Assembly (NCBI RefSeq): GCF_000226115.1
Contig: NC_016458.1
Span: forward strand, 8,661,501 to 8,725,500
Direction of reading: 5' to 3'
Length of the DNA stretch: 64,000 bases
Origin: Thermothielavioides terrestris NRRL 8126
Taxonomy: Eukaryota; Ascomycota; Sordariomycetes; Sordariales; Chaetomiaceae
Made by a program: the position numbers and the translations under genes. Of the stretch, positions 32,033 through 41,355 are shown piece after piece. Numbering within the stretch: position 1 is the stretch's first letter; each line of letters starts with the position of its first letter. The notes beneath the pieces were generated by a model. The model made no database searches. It was given only the letters and a program-made list of their open reading frames with translations, and had not been told where the DNA came from.

Positions 32033-33820
32033 TCAACCGCCCACAACCACCGTCCCATTCCCCAGATCCCCCGCCGGCTGCGCCCCTCCGCCGCCGACAT
32101 CCACCGTGAACGGCTCCGTGCTCTCGAACCCGCTCACCCGGCCAAGCAGCACCTCCAGCATACGGAAGGTCACAGCCGGCTGGTCCGCGCCAACCAGGTG
32201 GCCCGCCAAGGCGGCGCCGAACCAGGTCAGCCCGCGCTCGGCGTGGGTCGACCCGACGACTCCCGCGCCGGCCGCCACCGCCGCGACGCCGGCGCTAGCG
32301 CCGCCGCCGTGGGCGGGCAGGACCAGCGGCGCGGCCGGGCGCTGCTGGAAGCCGAGCCGGCCGTTCCACGTCAGGTTCTGGATCGTCAGCAGCGTGGCCT
32401 CGGGCAGGACCAGGAAGTCGCGCGAGCCGTGGCCCAGGATGACGTTGCCCGTGCGCTCGATCACGCCGGGCAGCACCGCCTGGCTGCCGGGCCCCGCGTT
32501 GAGGGACTGGTCCGTCCCGTTGACGAAGACCGGCCTGATCGCCGGGTTCTGGCAGAAGACCCAGGTTGCGTTGGCCGGCGCGTGGAGAGCCGCCTTGACT
32601 TCGGGGAAGTCGAAGACAGGAACGGGGAAGGCGGGCGGGAGCGTCAAGTGGCCGCCCGCGAAACCGATGGGGTCTGGAGGGGGGGCCCCGAGTTAAGGGG
32701 ACTGGCTCAGCTCTCTACATTTCATTCGGGATTGTGGGGACTCCTACTTACCAAACAGCACAGGGCAGTGGAGGGTGATGTCGAAAGCGCTGAAACACGG
32801 GTTGAGCTCCAGCACGGCCGAGACCACGCTCAGGTACAGAGCGCAGCCCGGCAGGGGCAGGTTGGTCAATGGGTTCTGACCTGGAAGCGCCGAGGGCTGA
32901 ACGCCCTTGGGCGGAAAGACGAGGAACTCGTCGAGATACGCCGTATAGCCGCATTTGGCGTCGATCGTCTTGATGAAGGCCGAGAAAGAGTCGTTGAAGG
33001 GCAGGATGCTGCTCCACTTGTTGACGTTCGACGCGACGAGGACGTCCTGCGTCAGGGCCACCTTCGAGTACAAGCCATCCCAGATGGCCATGCCCGAGAC
33101 GTTGAAGTACGTCTTGTTCTTCCGGTCGAGCATGGCGCTCGAGATGAAGGGCGCATACATGCCGGCGTACGACGAGCCGGTCACGTACACCGCGTAGCCC
33201 TGCAGCGCGAACGTCTCGACGAAGTTTGTCCAGAAGCCGAGAAAATCCCGGGCCACATCCTGCTGGTTCACCGCCGTGGGAGTGCCCTGCGAGAACCCGG
33301 TACCGACGGGCTGGTCAACCCAGACGACGTTGGTCAGGCGGTGCCAGCTCCACTTGTTCGGGATGGCTTGGAGCGTTCCGGGCTGCCACGAGATCGGGCC
33401 ATTTGACTGCAGCAGTTCGCCTATCGACGAGCATCCGGGCCCGCCGGTGAGATAGATCAGGATCTCCTTGTTCTGTTGGGCCACCGGGTTGGTCGACGGA
33501 AAGAACCAGAAATAGAGCTCGTGGCTGACACCATCGCCTGTTGGTAACAGCCCAGCGTAAGATTCGCCCACGTCGAAGTCGACAAAAGCAATGGCCGAGC
33601 CATTGACCGCGAATCCTGGACGTATCAGCGACAGTCACTTCATGGAGGCCGATTCATCCGTCTCACCACTGGAGCGCTCATTGAAGAAGGGCGACTGCGT
33701 CTGGTTCTCGGCGAAGGTGGGCAACTGCCCCCGGAGCCATGAGCCCAGCCGTTGTGGCTTGGAGGCTCCCAACGCAGGGATGGCCAAACACAGAAGCAAT
33801 GAAGGAAGGACCCAGCGCAT
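32033..33820 (-). CDS. Secreted serine carboxypeptidase (S10 family)
   Basis: Removes C-terminal residues from peptides at acidic pH; secreted or vacuolar. Exons 33820..33667, 33615..32752 and 32673..32033 join in frame to 552 residues. The 51-base first intron (GTGAGA...CCAG, CTGAT branch) rebuilds GFAVNGSAIAFVDFDVGESY; the second is GTAAGT...CCAG. The signal peptide is MRWVLPSLLLCLAIPALGAS. Substrate-site TGGPGCSS is conserved. Catalytic Ser200 lies in TGSSYAG; the catalytic Asp is in GHGSRDFLVL and the His in AGHLVGADQP, as in fungal S10 enzymes. Several NxS/T sites suggest glycosylation. The family's fit is clear; exact pH range or substrate cannot be read. Confidence 0.92.
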
Positions 33821-34603
33821 GGCGTTTGCGTTGGATGAGAACAACTGATATTTTGCAGGGGAACAACAAGCCCCAGGCTACCCGACAAAGATCTCTGGCT
33901 CTCTTTGAGTATACACAAACGGCACCTTGTCAAGGACATGAAGTCCTGTTTTCATGATGCAGACCTGTCTCCTCCCTGCTTCAACTTGGCGAGTCAGTAC
34001 CACAAGCGGCGAGCGGGACGAGTTCCGCCACCTGCAAGCGCATCCAAGAGGAACGAAGTGAAGTAAACAAGCTTTCGCCACCCCTGATTCTTGCTGTGGG
34101 GCCAACATGAAACTCTCTGTCTACGTTGAGTCAGTAAATGCAGCAGAGTTGAGGACCAGGCGCATCCAAAGCCCTCTTTGCACCAAGAAGAAAAGACCAC
34201 AGTGGCACAAGTTCCAAGAGGTAACAGCCCTGCCGCTCTTTCTAGGAGCAAGTGTTGAGGTGAATCTGGTCAGAAATGGCTGATGTTAAACGAGCTGGAC
34301 TCGGTCCGCGCGATCAGCCGTGGTTGAGTGACTGCCAACCTGCGCTCTTTTTTAGAACTCGCGGCCCGGTCCCGATGCTGTATTAAAAACAGCGCGATGT
34401 GAGATTCGAGCCTTCGAGGAAGCTCACTCATGTTTCGAAATGAGATCTGGGCGCGGTCTTCAAAGTCTGGAACATTGGGTTCAGGGGCACCGGCTGCCAA
34501 CTGGCACGTGCAAACAAACAGCCGATGCTGTTGCCGAGTTTGGGCCGAAACTCGTCAGCGACTCCATCAAAAAGCACCTGGATGGTGCAGCAGCAAAAGC
34601 TGA
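33821..34603. other. Carboxypeptidase upstream region
   Basis: Non-coding. A 56-codon plus-strand ATG frame near 34107 has no support. Confidence 0.5.
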
Positions 34604-34691
34604 TGACAAGAGTGGGATTCGAACCCACGCCCTTTCGGACCGCCAATCAGAGTCCTGAAGACGGCGCCTTAGACCGCTCGGCCATCTTGCC
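34604..34691 (-). tRNA. tRNA-Leu (anticodon CAG) with 8-base intron
   Basis: Acceptor GGCAAGA/TCTTGTC, D arm GCCGAGCGGTCTAAGGC, long variable arm TCCGAAAGGGC and T arm GTGGG-TTCGAAT-CCCAC are typical Leu tRNA features. The anticodon stem CCGTC/GGCGG encloses 15 bases instead of 7; CAG is at 34657-34655. The extra 8 bases (34653..34646) sit at the canonical intron position after base 37. The mature length would be 80. Confidence 0.8.
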
Positions 34692-35354
34692 GCCACCGGT
34701 TGTTAGAAGATAGCAGCGGGAAGTTGCCCTAGGAAAGAGGAAACACTGCCGCCGGTCGGTGTTCCCCTTTTGCTGGTCGATGGTGAGCTGGTCAATGATG
34801 AGCTGGTCGGCGGTGAGCTGGTCGAGGTGGCTGTGGAGCCGAAGAGTCGGGCGAGATGCATGCTGAGACATGATGCCATGAAGCATGGCTATGAGCCTGA
34901 CGAGACAATCCCATGCAGGCACCAGTGAGAGCCACCTGTTTGGTGTGTTTGTAAACAGTCGCTTGAGAAATGCCTTTAACTATGAACCGCTAAGAAAGAG
35001 CTACCAGACCAACCACAGCACTGACTGATAACTTGAAACCGCATGAACGCTCCGTCGGAGACATCCCCCTTGACTCCGTCCTGTGAGTGTCTCCGGGTCG
35101 GGCCGCGCCAACACTCACCCGAAAGCCGACGACAACCTGGGCGCGCGCTCCTCTCCCACCCCTCCAGCGCCTAGCGCCAAAACCGACGACAGGCCAGGCC
35201 ACCCCCGTCTCGCCATCGCACGCAGCCGCCGAGCCTGCATCTGAGCCTGAAACTCATCCATCCCGTCAACAACAACACCACCTCCTCCTCCTCCTCCACG
35301 ATGGCAGCTCCCGCTCCCGCTCTCCCTCTCACTCACCACACAGGCCCGGCAGCA
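34692..35354. other. Non-coding stretch with a short tandem repeat
   Basis: Holds a 15-base tandem repeat (34775-34834). The GC-rich part near 35080-35350 has low-complexity frames on both strands; none is supported. Confidence 0.45.
34775..34834. repeat. 15-base imperfect tandem repeat, four copies
   Basis: The unit GGTCGATGGTGAGCT recurs at 34775, 34790, 34805 and, degraded, 34820. It lies next to tRNA-Leu. No coding role assigned. Confidence 0.7.
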
Positions 35355-35942
35355 CTACTTAGCACGGCAAGGAGACGGAGGATTCGGCCCGCCCACGGGC
35401 AGGGAAGAACACGAGCCGGTCGGGCGGCTCGGGCCGCTGCTACTCCGGCCACTGCTCCTGCTGCGGCTGCGGCTGTGGCTACGGCTCCGCGCTGTGACGC
35501 TGCGTGCGGCGTTGTCGGCCACCGCCGACGGCGGCGGCGACGGCGGTGTGCAGCTCCGGAGGGCCAGAACGGGCTGCAAGACCGGGACGTGGGCGCTGCG
35601 CGGCGAGGCGGCGGCCCAGAGCTGAACGGCGGAGCGCTCGGCGTTCAGCTGCGCGGGCGTGGGCCGGTCGGAGACGCCCGAGGGCGGGACGGAGAGGCCT
35701 GGCGAGGGCTGGCGAGCGTCGTCGGGGGGATTAGGGCCCGGGAGGTTGTGCGGTAGGCGGGAGGGCAATTCCGGGTGGAAGATCCGTGTGGCCAGCTGCG
35801 GAGGCGGGATGGGGAGGTGAGGTCTTTTGGATGGGATCCCGGGAGGGGCGGCGGCTTTCTTGCGCCACTCGGACGACGGTTGCCGGTACCGAAGGCGGTT
35901 GCGAGCTTTGCGAAACCGCTCGCGCCACTCCTTCTAGGCCAT
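35355..35942 (-). pseudogene. 192-codon open frame preceded by ATG-GCC-TAG
   Basis: An ATG at 35942 is followed by GCC and then TAG (35936..35934), after which the same frame stays open to a stop at 35355. The open part is protein-like: basic, aromatic KEWRERFRKARNRLRYRQPS, then IPSKRPHLPIPPPQLATRIF, then a Pro/Ser/Arg-rich tail. A TATA-like TATAAG lies at 36038-36033, about 90 bases upstream. Options: a nonsense mutation (CAG to TAG would fit), stop readthrough, or an intron ending in CCTAG, an acceptor used elsewhere here (for example the Zn2Cys6 gene). I found no good upstream exon. The family is unknown. The GC-rich 3' part is also open on the opposite strand. Confidence 0.35.
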
Positions 35943-36638
35943 GGTCGACAAGGGCGCCGCTCGGCAGAGTGGTGAATCTGAAGTGTCGGGGATGACCAGT
36001 GGCGAGCCAGCGGCTTCCAGAGCACACCTCGACTTATACCGCCCGCTAGCAGAGCGCGCGAAAGCGCTGAATTCCGCGACGGAGGCAATGTGAGAATAAC
36101 GGAGTGGATAAGAATGGCCGATGCGAAGCAGTCTTTGGAAGTGGTCCTCGATCGAGAACCATTGTTCCGCCACGAAGAAAGCAAGATGCGAGCAGCACGA
36201 GTACCGCGATGATAACCCCGTCAACTGAGTTGCCTCCCATCAACGTCTCCGCCAACCTGCTCCTTCCTGATGGGTCGTTCAGAGCTCTGGGGCAACTAAC
36301 GAGGAACCGCGAAAGTCCTCAGGCGGAGGGCGGAAGGAAGGACCAGGGGATCGCCTGATGACGGTAAGAATGCGGAGCCCATGCCGGAGAAAGGCATGTG
36401 AACCCTATCAACAAAAAGAACCCAAACTCCTGCTATTTCCCTGTAGATACAGTACAGTCTTTGGCGATGAATGACCGACGCACGCAAAAATGCAAGACTC
36501 AAGAGAGGTGATTTTTTGCCATACGGACCGTGAAACCAATTCGGCAGCGCCTCAGCACGATATACTCCTCAAGCAGAATGCCAGTCGCGTCACAAACTCC
36601 CCACCGGTATCACACTGTCTTGCTCACCCCTTTGTCCC
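35943..36638. other. Intergenic region with a TATA-like element
   Basis: Holds TATAAG on the minus strand (36038-36033). A 64-codon minus-strand ATG frame (36240 to 36046) has a hydrophobic segment but no other support. No firm gene. Confidence 0.45.
36033..36038 (-). promoter_or_regulatory. TATA-like element
   Basis: TATAAG on the minus strand, about 90 bases upstream of the ATG at 35942. The only clue to transcription of the ATG-GCC-TAG frame; function is inferred. Confidence 0.25.
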
Positions 36639-37383
36639 CTAAACCTCAAGGATCACAGCCTGCTCGTAAACAGGGCTGACGCCGTCGCCCCAGATCCCCA
36701 CCACCGAAAGCAGGAACCCCAGCCCCGCCAAGGCGCTCCGCACAATCTGCTTCTTCAGGAAGGCCTCCACCTGGGCCCTCACCTCCTCCCCGTTGACATC
36801 CCCCGCCTCGTCGGCCTCGGCCTCCATCTCCTCCCCCGTGCTCCCCTCGCTGGTCGCATCCGACCCGACGCCGCCGAGCACCTCGTAGCTAGCTTCCATG
36901 CGCGCCCTCGCCGCGGCGTGCTTGTCCATCTCCTTCTGCCTCTCCTTGCCGGCCGCCGCGGCGGACGATGCCGGCCGGGCGGGGCCGAGGAAGAGCAGGT
37001 ACGGGGCGAGCAGGTCCGAGGCGGCGAAGTGCGAGCCGAGGACGAGAGTGGAGACGTAGAGCAGGTAGGGGTGGCGCAGTGGGCGAGGGGAGAGGATATA
37101 GGCGAGAGCGAAGGCGGAGGAGGAGAGAGCGGCTAGGGTGCGGGTGTGGCGCGCCGCCGTTGTGGTGAGGGCGTCGAAAGCGCGGGCGGCAGTGCTCGCC
37201 GACGGGAGGGTCAGGAGGGCGGGGATGGTGAGCGAGGAGAGCGTGTAGGAGAGGCCCTGGCAGAACAGTGAGTTAGCGATGCGCTGGCGTGGGGCCGGAC
37301 GGCGCAGAGCGGCAGCGTACCGTCAGGACACCGAGCGAGACGGTGCCGACAAACTTGAGCACCGAAACGCCTCTCGCAGCCAT
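36639..37383 (-). CDS. ATG33: Atg33-like mitophagy membrane protein
   Basis: Resembles fungal Atg33-type mitochondrial outer-membrane proteins involved in mitophagy. Exons 37383..37321 and 37256..36639 join in frame to 226 residues; the intron is 64 bases (GTACGC...GCCAG). The N-terminal LKFVGTVSLGVLTGLSYTLS, the SLTIPALLTLPSASTAARAF block and SAFALAYILSPRPLRHPYLL form predicted membrane helices. The middle holds a charged linker (AAAAGKERQKEMDKHAAARA) and an acidic stretch. A last hydrophobic helix (SALAGLGFLLSVVGIWGDGV) is at the C-terminus. The name rests on resemblance of the membrane half; the function is inferred. Confidence 0.75.
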
Positions 37384-37704
37384 GGTTGCAATCGTCTGTC
37401 GGTCAAAGACCGATGATTTGCGCAGGCGTTGAGACAAGGGCGATGGAGGATGCTGTAGCAGGCCTTCGTCGGGATGGGAAGATCAGTAGTCAGACATGGA
37501 CGGCGTCGAAGCAATCGAAGAAGAGGGGCTTTCCGTGGCCTCGGCGTATCAGGATGCCAAGCTTTAGGCGCCAAGCAGGGGCCCAGCCAGTGCGTCATCG
37601 CCGCTGGCTGATTGGAGCGGCAAGTTGCTGCAAGGAACAACGCAGCCCTAACCCTGAAGTCTTGCGCAGCAGCACATCAAGAGCGGTTGCGAGCATATCT
37701 AACA
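37384..37704. other. Atg33-like gene upstream region
   Basis: About 320 bases between the Atg33-like start and tRNA-Ser. Nothing else seen. Confidence 0.5.
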
Positions 37705-37785
37705 GGCAACGTGCCAGAGTGGTTAATGGGTACGCCTCGAAAGCGTATGGCTTCGGCTGCAGCGGTTCGAGTCCGCTCGTTGTCG
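37705..37785 (+). tRNA. tRNA-Ser (anticodon CGA)
   Basis: Acceptor GGCAACG pairs with CGTTGTC (one G-T). The anticodon arm TACGC-CTCGAAA-GCGTA has CGA, a variable arm of the serine type follows, and the T arm is CAGCGGTTCGAGTCCGCTC-like. No intron. Confidence 0.85.
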
Positions 37786-38031
37786 ATTCCTTTTGCCTGT
37801 TTGCACTTTTTCGGCCAAATTGAGTAACCCATTTGTCCCTTCAAGAATGGACCTGCTTCTCAGAGACTCAGAGTCTCAACACCTCCAAGGGAAACGAGAT
37901 GGTTTCGGCCGTCAGTGGCATGAAGAGCGGGTATATGAAATCGGGGATACTCCTGCTTGATGCCAAAGAACATCACACAGTTCCCGAGCCAGTCGCTACA
38001 TAACAACCTGACAAATCCATGGGTAAACTGC

Positions 38032-38825
38032 CTAGTCCAGGTTCAACCGCCAAAGTCCATCCCCAAGGTAGTGCGTCTCCTCCATTACAGGGCCCTTTCC
38101 CTTCTCCTTGATTTCCTTCGTCCCCATGATCAAGACTCCCACAGCCGCCGCCTCCTCCTTCCCCTCAGCCATGACCACCACAGGCTCGCCCTTCTCCAGC
38201 TCCCTACTCCAATGCCCGTCCTCATCAGGGCCCTCGTTCGGCACCTTCACCTCCTCCTCCCCCTCCTCCTCCCCCTCTTTCGCTTCATCGTCGCCCCCGT
38301 CCCCATCCCCTCCTTTGCTCTCCTTCTTCTTCCCCTCCTCCTCCCCCTTCTCCCTCCCCGCGTCCCGATCGACCGGGATGGGCAGCCGCCCGCCCTTGCT
38401 CGTCAGCCCGGGGGCCATGAGCGTGGCGCCGCTGAGCACGAAGCGGATGGCGCCGCGGTCGATGCGCACGGTGGGGAAGCACTGCGGGAAGCGGTGAACC
38501 AGGCGGAGGTGCGGCAGCAGCGGGCCGCTGCCGTCCTGCTGGTAGAAGACGGGCTGCCGGCCGTCGACGACGTAGAGCGACACGCGGTCCGGCAGCTTGA
38601 CCTGCTCGAGCGAGGCCTTCTTGGGCAGCACCTCGTCGATCACCGGCGTCAGGAGCGGGTAGGTCGCGAGGACGGATTGCCGGATGGAGCGCTGGACGGA
38701 GGATTTGAGCTTTTGTTTCTGCTTGGGCGTGGCGTTGAGGCTGGGAGGAGGGGGTTAGCTTTGGTGGCAGGGCGTGGGGGAGAGTTGAGGCTGAGGCACT
38801 CAAGACGTTACTCTTTTTTGAACAT
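38032..38825 (-). CDS. TMA20: Translation machinery-associated protein TMA20 (MCTS1 family)
   Basis: Ribosome-associated PUA-domain protein that pairs with Tma22 (DENR) to recycle 40S subunits and support re-initiation. Exon 1 is only 14 bases (38825..38812); exon 2 is 38740..38032, giving 240 residues. The splice (GTAACG...CCCAG) creates MFKKDLNATPKQKQKLKSSV, matching the family start. The N-terminal domain (SIRQSVLATYPLLTPVIDEV) and the PUA part (RFPQCFPTVRIDRGAIRFVL) are clear. The usual length is near 180; here about 59 extra Glu/Gly/Lys/Asp-rich residues (38373..38197) sit inside the PUA domain. The C-terminus TKEIKEKGKGP...YLGDGLW is normal. Confidence 0.92.
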
Positions 38826-39242
38826 TTTGAGTTGGTGTGAGCGATATGTCGCTCGGGCTTTATACTGGGAATTCGAGAGATAGTATGTCCTGCCGCGTTT
38901 CAGGGCCTGTCGCTGCCGAATGCTCTGTTTGGGTTGCCCCGCGGTTGTCGTTCATCAATGGAGGGGAAGAATGGTGGGGCATTGCCAAGCTTTTGGCGGG
39001 GTTCTTTCTGGCCCCGCCAGCCACAGACCTGTCGTCACCGACAGCCAGATGGGAACCGTCAGGGGAAAGCTGAGTCGGCTGTTGCTATGCTAAGGCAGGC
39101 CATGAGCAGTTTGGATGATCGAGTGTTTTCGCTATGAGGTAGGGAGTTTAAAGTCTCGAACTATAGGTATCGCACAAGAAGCAGCCTGTCTCCCCACCAC
39201 TCAGCCCCTGGGGTCTCTTGGGTCCCCTCGCACACGGCAACC
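38826..39242. other. TMA20 upstream region
   Basis: About 420 bases, TMA20 5' region and 3' flank of the I78 gene. No gene seen. Confidence 0.5.
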
Positions 39243-39591
39243 TCAACCGTGAGTAACATGCGAGACGGTTCCATCTTCTTTTAGATGGACGTTTAATCTC
39301 TCGGGTTTGAAGTCCTTGGTCACCATCGCGCCCGGCTCGATGACACGCGTCTCCTGCGGCAAGTCCCTCTTGCAAAACGTCTGAAACCAAAGCTGTCAGC
39401 AACAGGTGTTCTGGGGTGGGAAGCTCATGGAAACTGTCCCCAGGCTGGGATTCAAAGGACGCAAGTTGTCTACTTACCGTCTCGGAAGAGGGCCCGTCTG
39501 AAAGGGTCTTGCCGGCCAGCTTCATCATCCACTCCTGCGTCTTGTCGTCGAGCATATTGTCGACCGTAATTCCTGGGACAACGAGAGGCAT
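39243..39591 (-). CDS. Small proteinase inhibitor, I78-like
   Basis: 83-residue protein from exons 39591..39478 and 39380..39243; the intron has donor GTAAGT, a CTGAC branch and TTCAG. It reads MPLVVPGITVDNML, EWMMKLAGKTLSDG, then KRDLPQETRVIEPGAMVTKD and ERLNVHLKEDGTVSHVTHG. The MVTxDF...RLNVHLxEDG block and small size match the I78 serine-proteinase inhibitor group (fungal elastase inhibitors). No signal peptide is visible, so it may act inside the cell, unlike the secreted inhibitors. Target protease unknown. Confidence 0.8.
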
Positions 39592-39930
39592 ACTGGATAA
39601 GCGCTTGCGAGTCTGACTAAATGTGATGCCTGACTTCTGCCGTGGTGATCTTGCAAGGTGTCTGCAGATGGTTTGCATCGGGAATACCCCGAAGGACCAA
39701 GTTCAGGGCGGGTTTATCAGTTTGAGAACGCGAGGCCAAGCGCAACAGGGCATGACGTAACGTAGCCTTGCACAGCCACACCAGTTCCATCGCTCTATGG
39801 ATGCACATTGATGCACCCTGCATCGGACTTTGAATTTGCCCACTGCCAGGCAGTTAATAAGGAGTTGTCCCAAGAGTCTCCCCCACAAAAATAGTTGTTT
39901 GAGGGGGGGGAAAAAAGGCGCAAAAATATA
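39592..39930. other. Upstream region of the I78-like gene
   Basis: About 340 bases. No gene or RNA recognised before tRNA-Val. Confidence 0.5.
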
Positions 39931-40004
39931 TGATTTCGTCCAGGTTCGAACTGGAGACCTTCAGTGTGTTAGACTGACGTGATAACCAACTACACCACGA
40001 AACC
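39931..40004 (-). tRNA. tRNA-Val (anticodon AAC)
   Basis: Acceptor GGTTTCG pairs with CGAAATC (one G-T) and discriminator A. The D arm is TGTAGTTGGTTATCA-like, the anticodon arm TCAGT-CTAACAC-ACTGA has AAC, and the T arm is CCAGTTCGAACCTGG-like. 74 bases, no intron. Confidence 0.9.
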
Positions 40005-41355
40005 ATTGGGTGGTCAGTGGCTCCAAAATCCAACCCCTATAAAGCTCCTTGAGAAGCTACTGCGACGACTGATTCAAATGAAGCCAGGGGTAAACAACAC
40101 ACAGCTTGCTTCGGAATACTCGATCCTACTTACACCAGTATATTCCGCAGGCGCATGACAAATGGTTGATCTACCGCTTTTTATTGGAAGGGTATACTAT
40201 TCCCAAGTTTATCTTCCTCGAGCCACGAGCTCGTCGCTGGGCTATTCCACCTACGGCTTGCAAGCAGGGAGTGCTCGTAGCGAAAAAGACTTCAAAAACC
40301 CAAGTGCGGTCCCAGAGGTATTATTGAGTCATGTCTTGATAAATCTTCATTCATGGCATGGAAGCATGTGAGACCTAGTAACTGGGGTGAGGACGAAAAT
40401 GGTTCACGGGATGGGAGGCGCCGCTCGCTAGAGGCATTCATGTCTCGGCGCAGAAAAGGGACTTGTTTTAACTGACTTGTCTTCTAAACAGTAATGGTCT
40501 TGTTGTTACATCCGTATATCTTTGCACTCGCTAGCTCCCATTCAAGTAGAGTCCAACATGATTGGATCTTTACTGTGGTATTTACTTTCGAAGTTTGACC
40601 GAAGGCAGCCATGTCCTTGGGGGTTGACTCTGCAACATTCTGTCATTGTACCCTCTCCTTGAATTGCTCTATCGCTTCCATAGAACATAGAGCAAGGTTT
40701 GGAAGAGATCACCTGTTGAGGCAGGAAGACGTTGGGAAACACCGGAAGGCTTACACTCACACCAACTAATCCATCTCCATCATTATCCGCTGAGAAGATA
40801 GCTGAAGCATTGTAGTGACAAGAGCTTCAGTTCATGATCTAATGAGAACTGTCAGCACTTTTTAGTAACTATAGGCGTAGAATTGTCTGCAAATGGGAGT
40901 AGGTTTAGGAACGGCTTTCTGCCTTGGCCCCTCGGCTTGCTGCAGGTCCTGTGAGGAACACACAGGTCCTGTGAGGAACACACAGGTCCTGTGAGGAAGG
41001 AACACACCTTCCGTCGCATCTCAAGGAACAGTCACGTTTTTCACGCTCGATCTTTGCACATGTGACCAAGGGCAACGCACCGCACATGTCGGTTGTTTTC
41101 GTGTTTTCGCGTTTATAAGTGAGCCTGGCGGCTTCCCTGACCCAAAACCAGCAACAACCGCGAAGCAATCATCATCACCAACTTCGCTGCCACCACTTCT
41201 GCGTCTTCCTCTCCCGGTCATCAGTGCATCTTCCAGTATGTCTTGGAGTATTCTAGCAGTTTCTTTCATTTCCTTGGGTGTTGTACTAACTTCAGTTCAA
41301 GCCAGAACCCGATTGCAAAACCCGATTTCAACCCGTCGACCGGCCGACCGAGACA
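40005..41355. other. Non-coding stretch with a tandem repeat
   Basis: 1.35 kb without a supported gene. Contains a 20-base tandem repeat (40943-41002) and the 5' region of the small cysteine-rich gene. Confidence 0.5.
40943..41002. repeat. 20-base tandem repeat, three copies
   Basis: The unit CAGGTCCTGTGAGGAACACA starts at 40943, 40963 and 40983; the last copy differs at its 3' end. Non-coding. Confidence 0.85.

Noticed and set aside
35301..35756. Plus-strand Ala/Arg-rich frame opposite the ATG-GCC-TAG frame
   Set aside because: GC-rich low complexity; the minus strand reads more like protein in its 5' half, though the 3' half is ambiguous.
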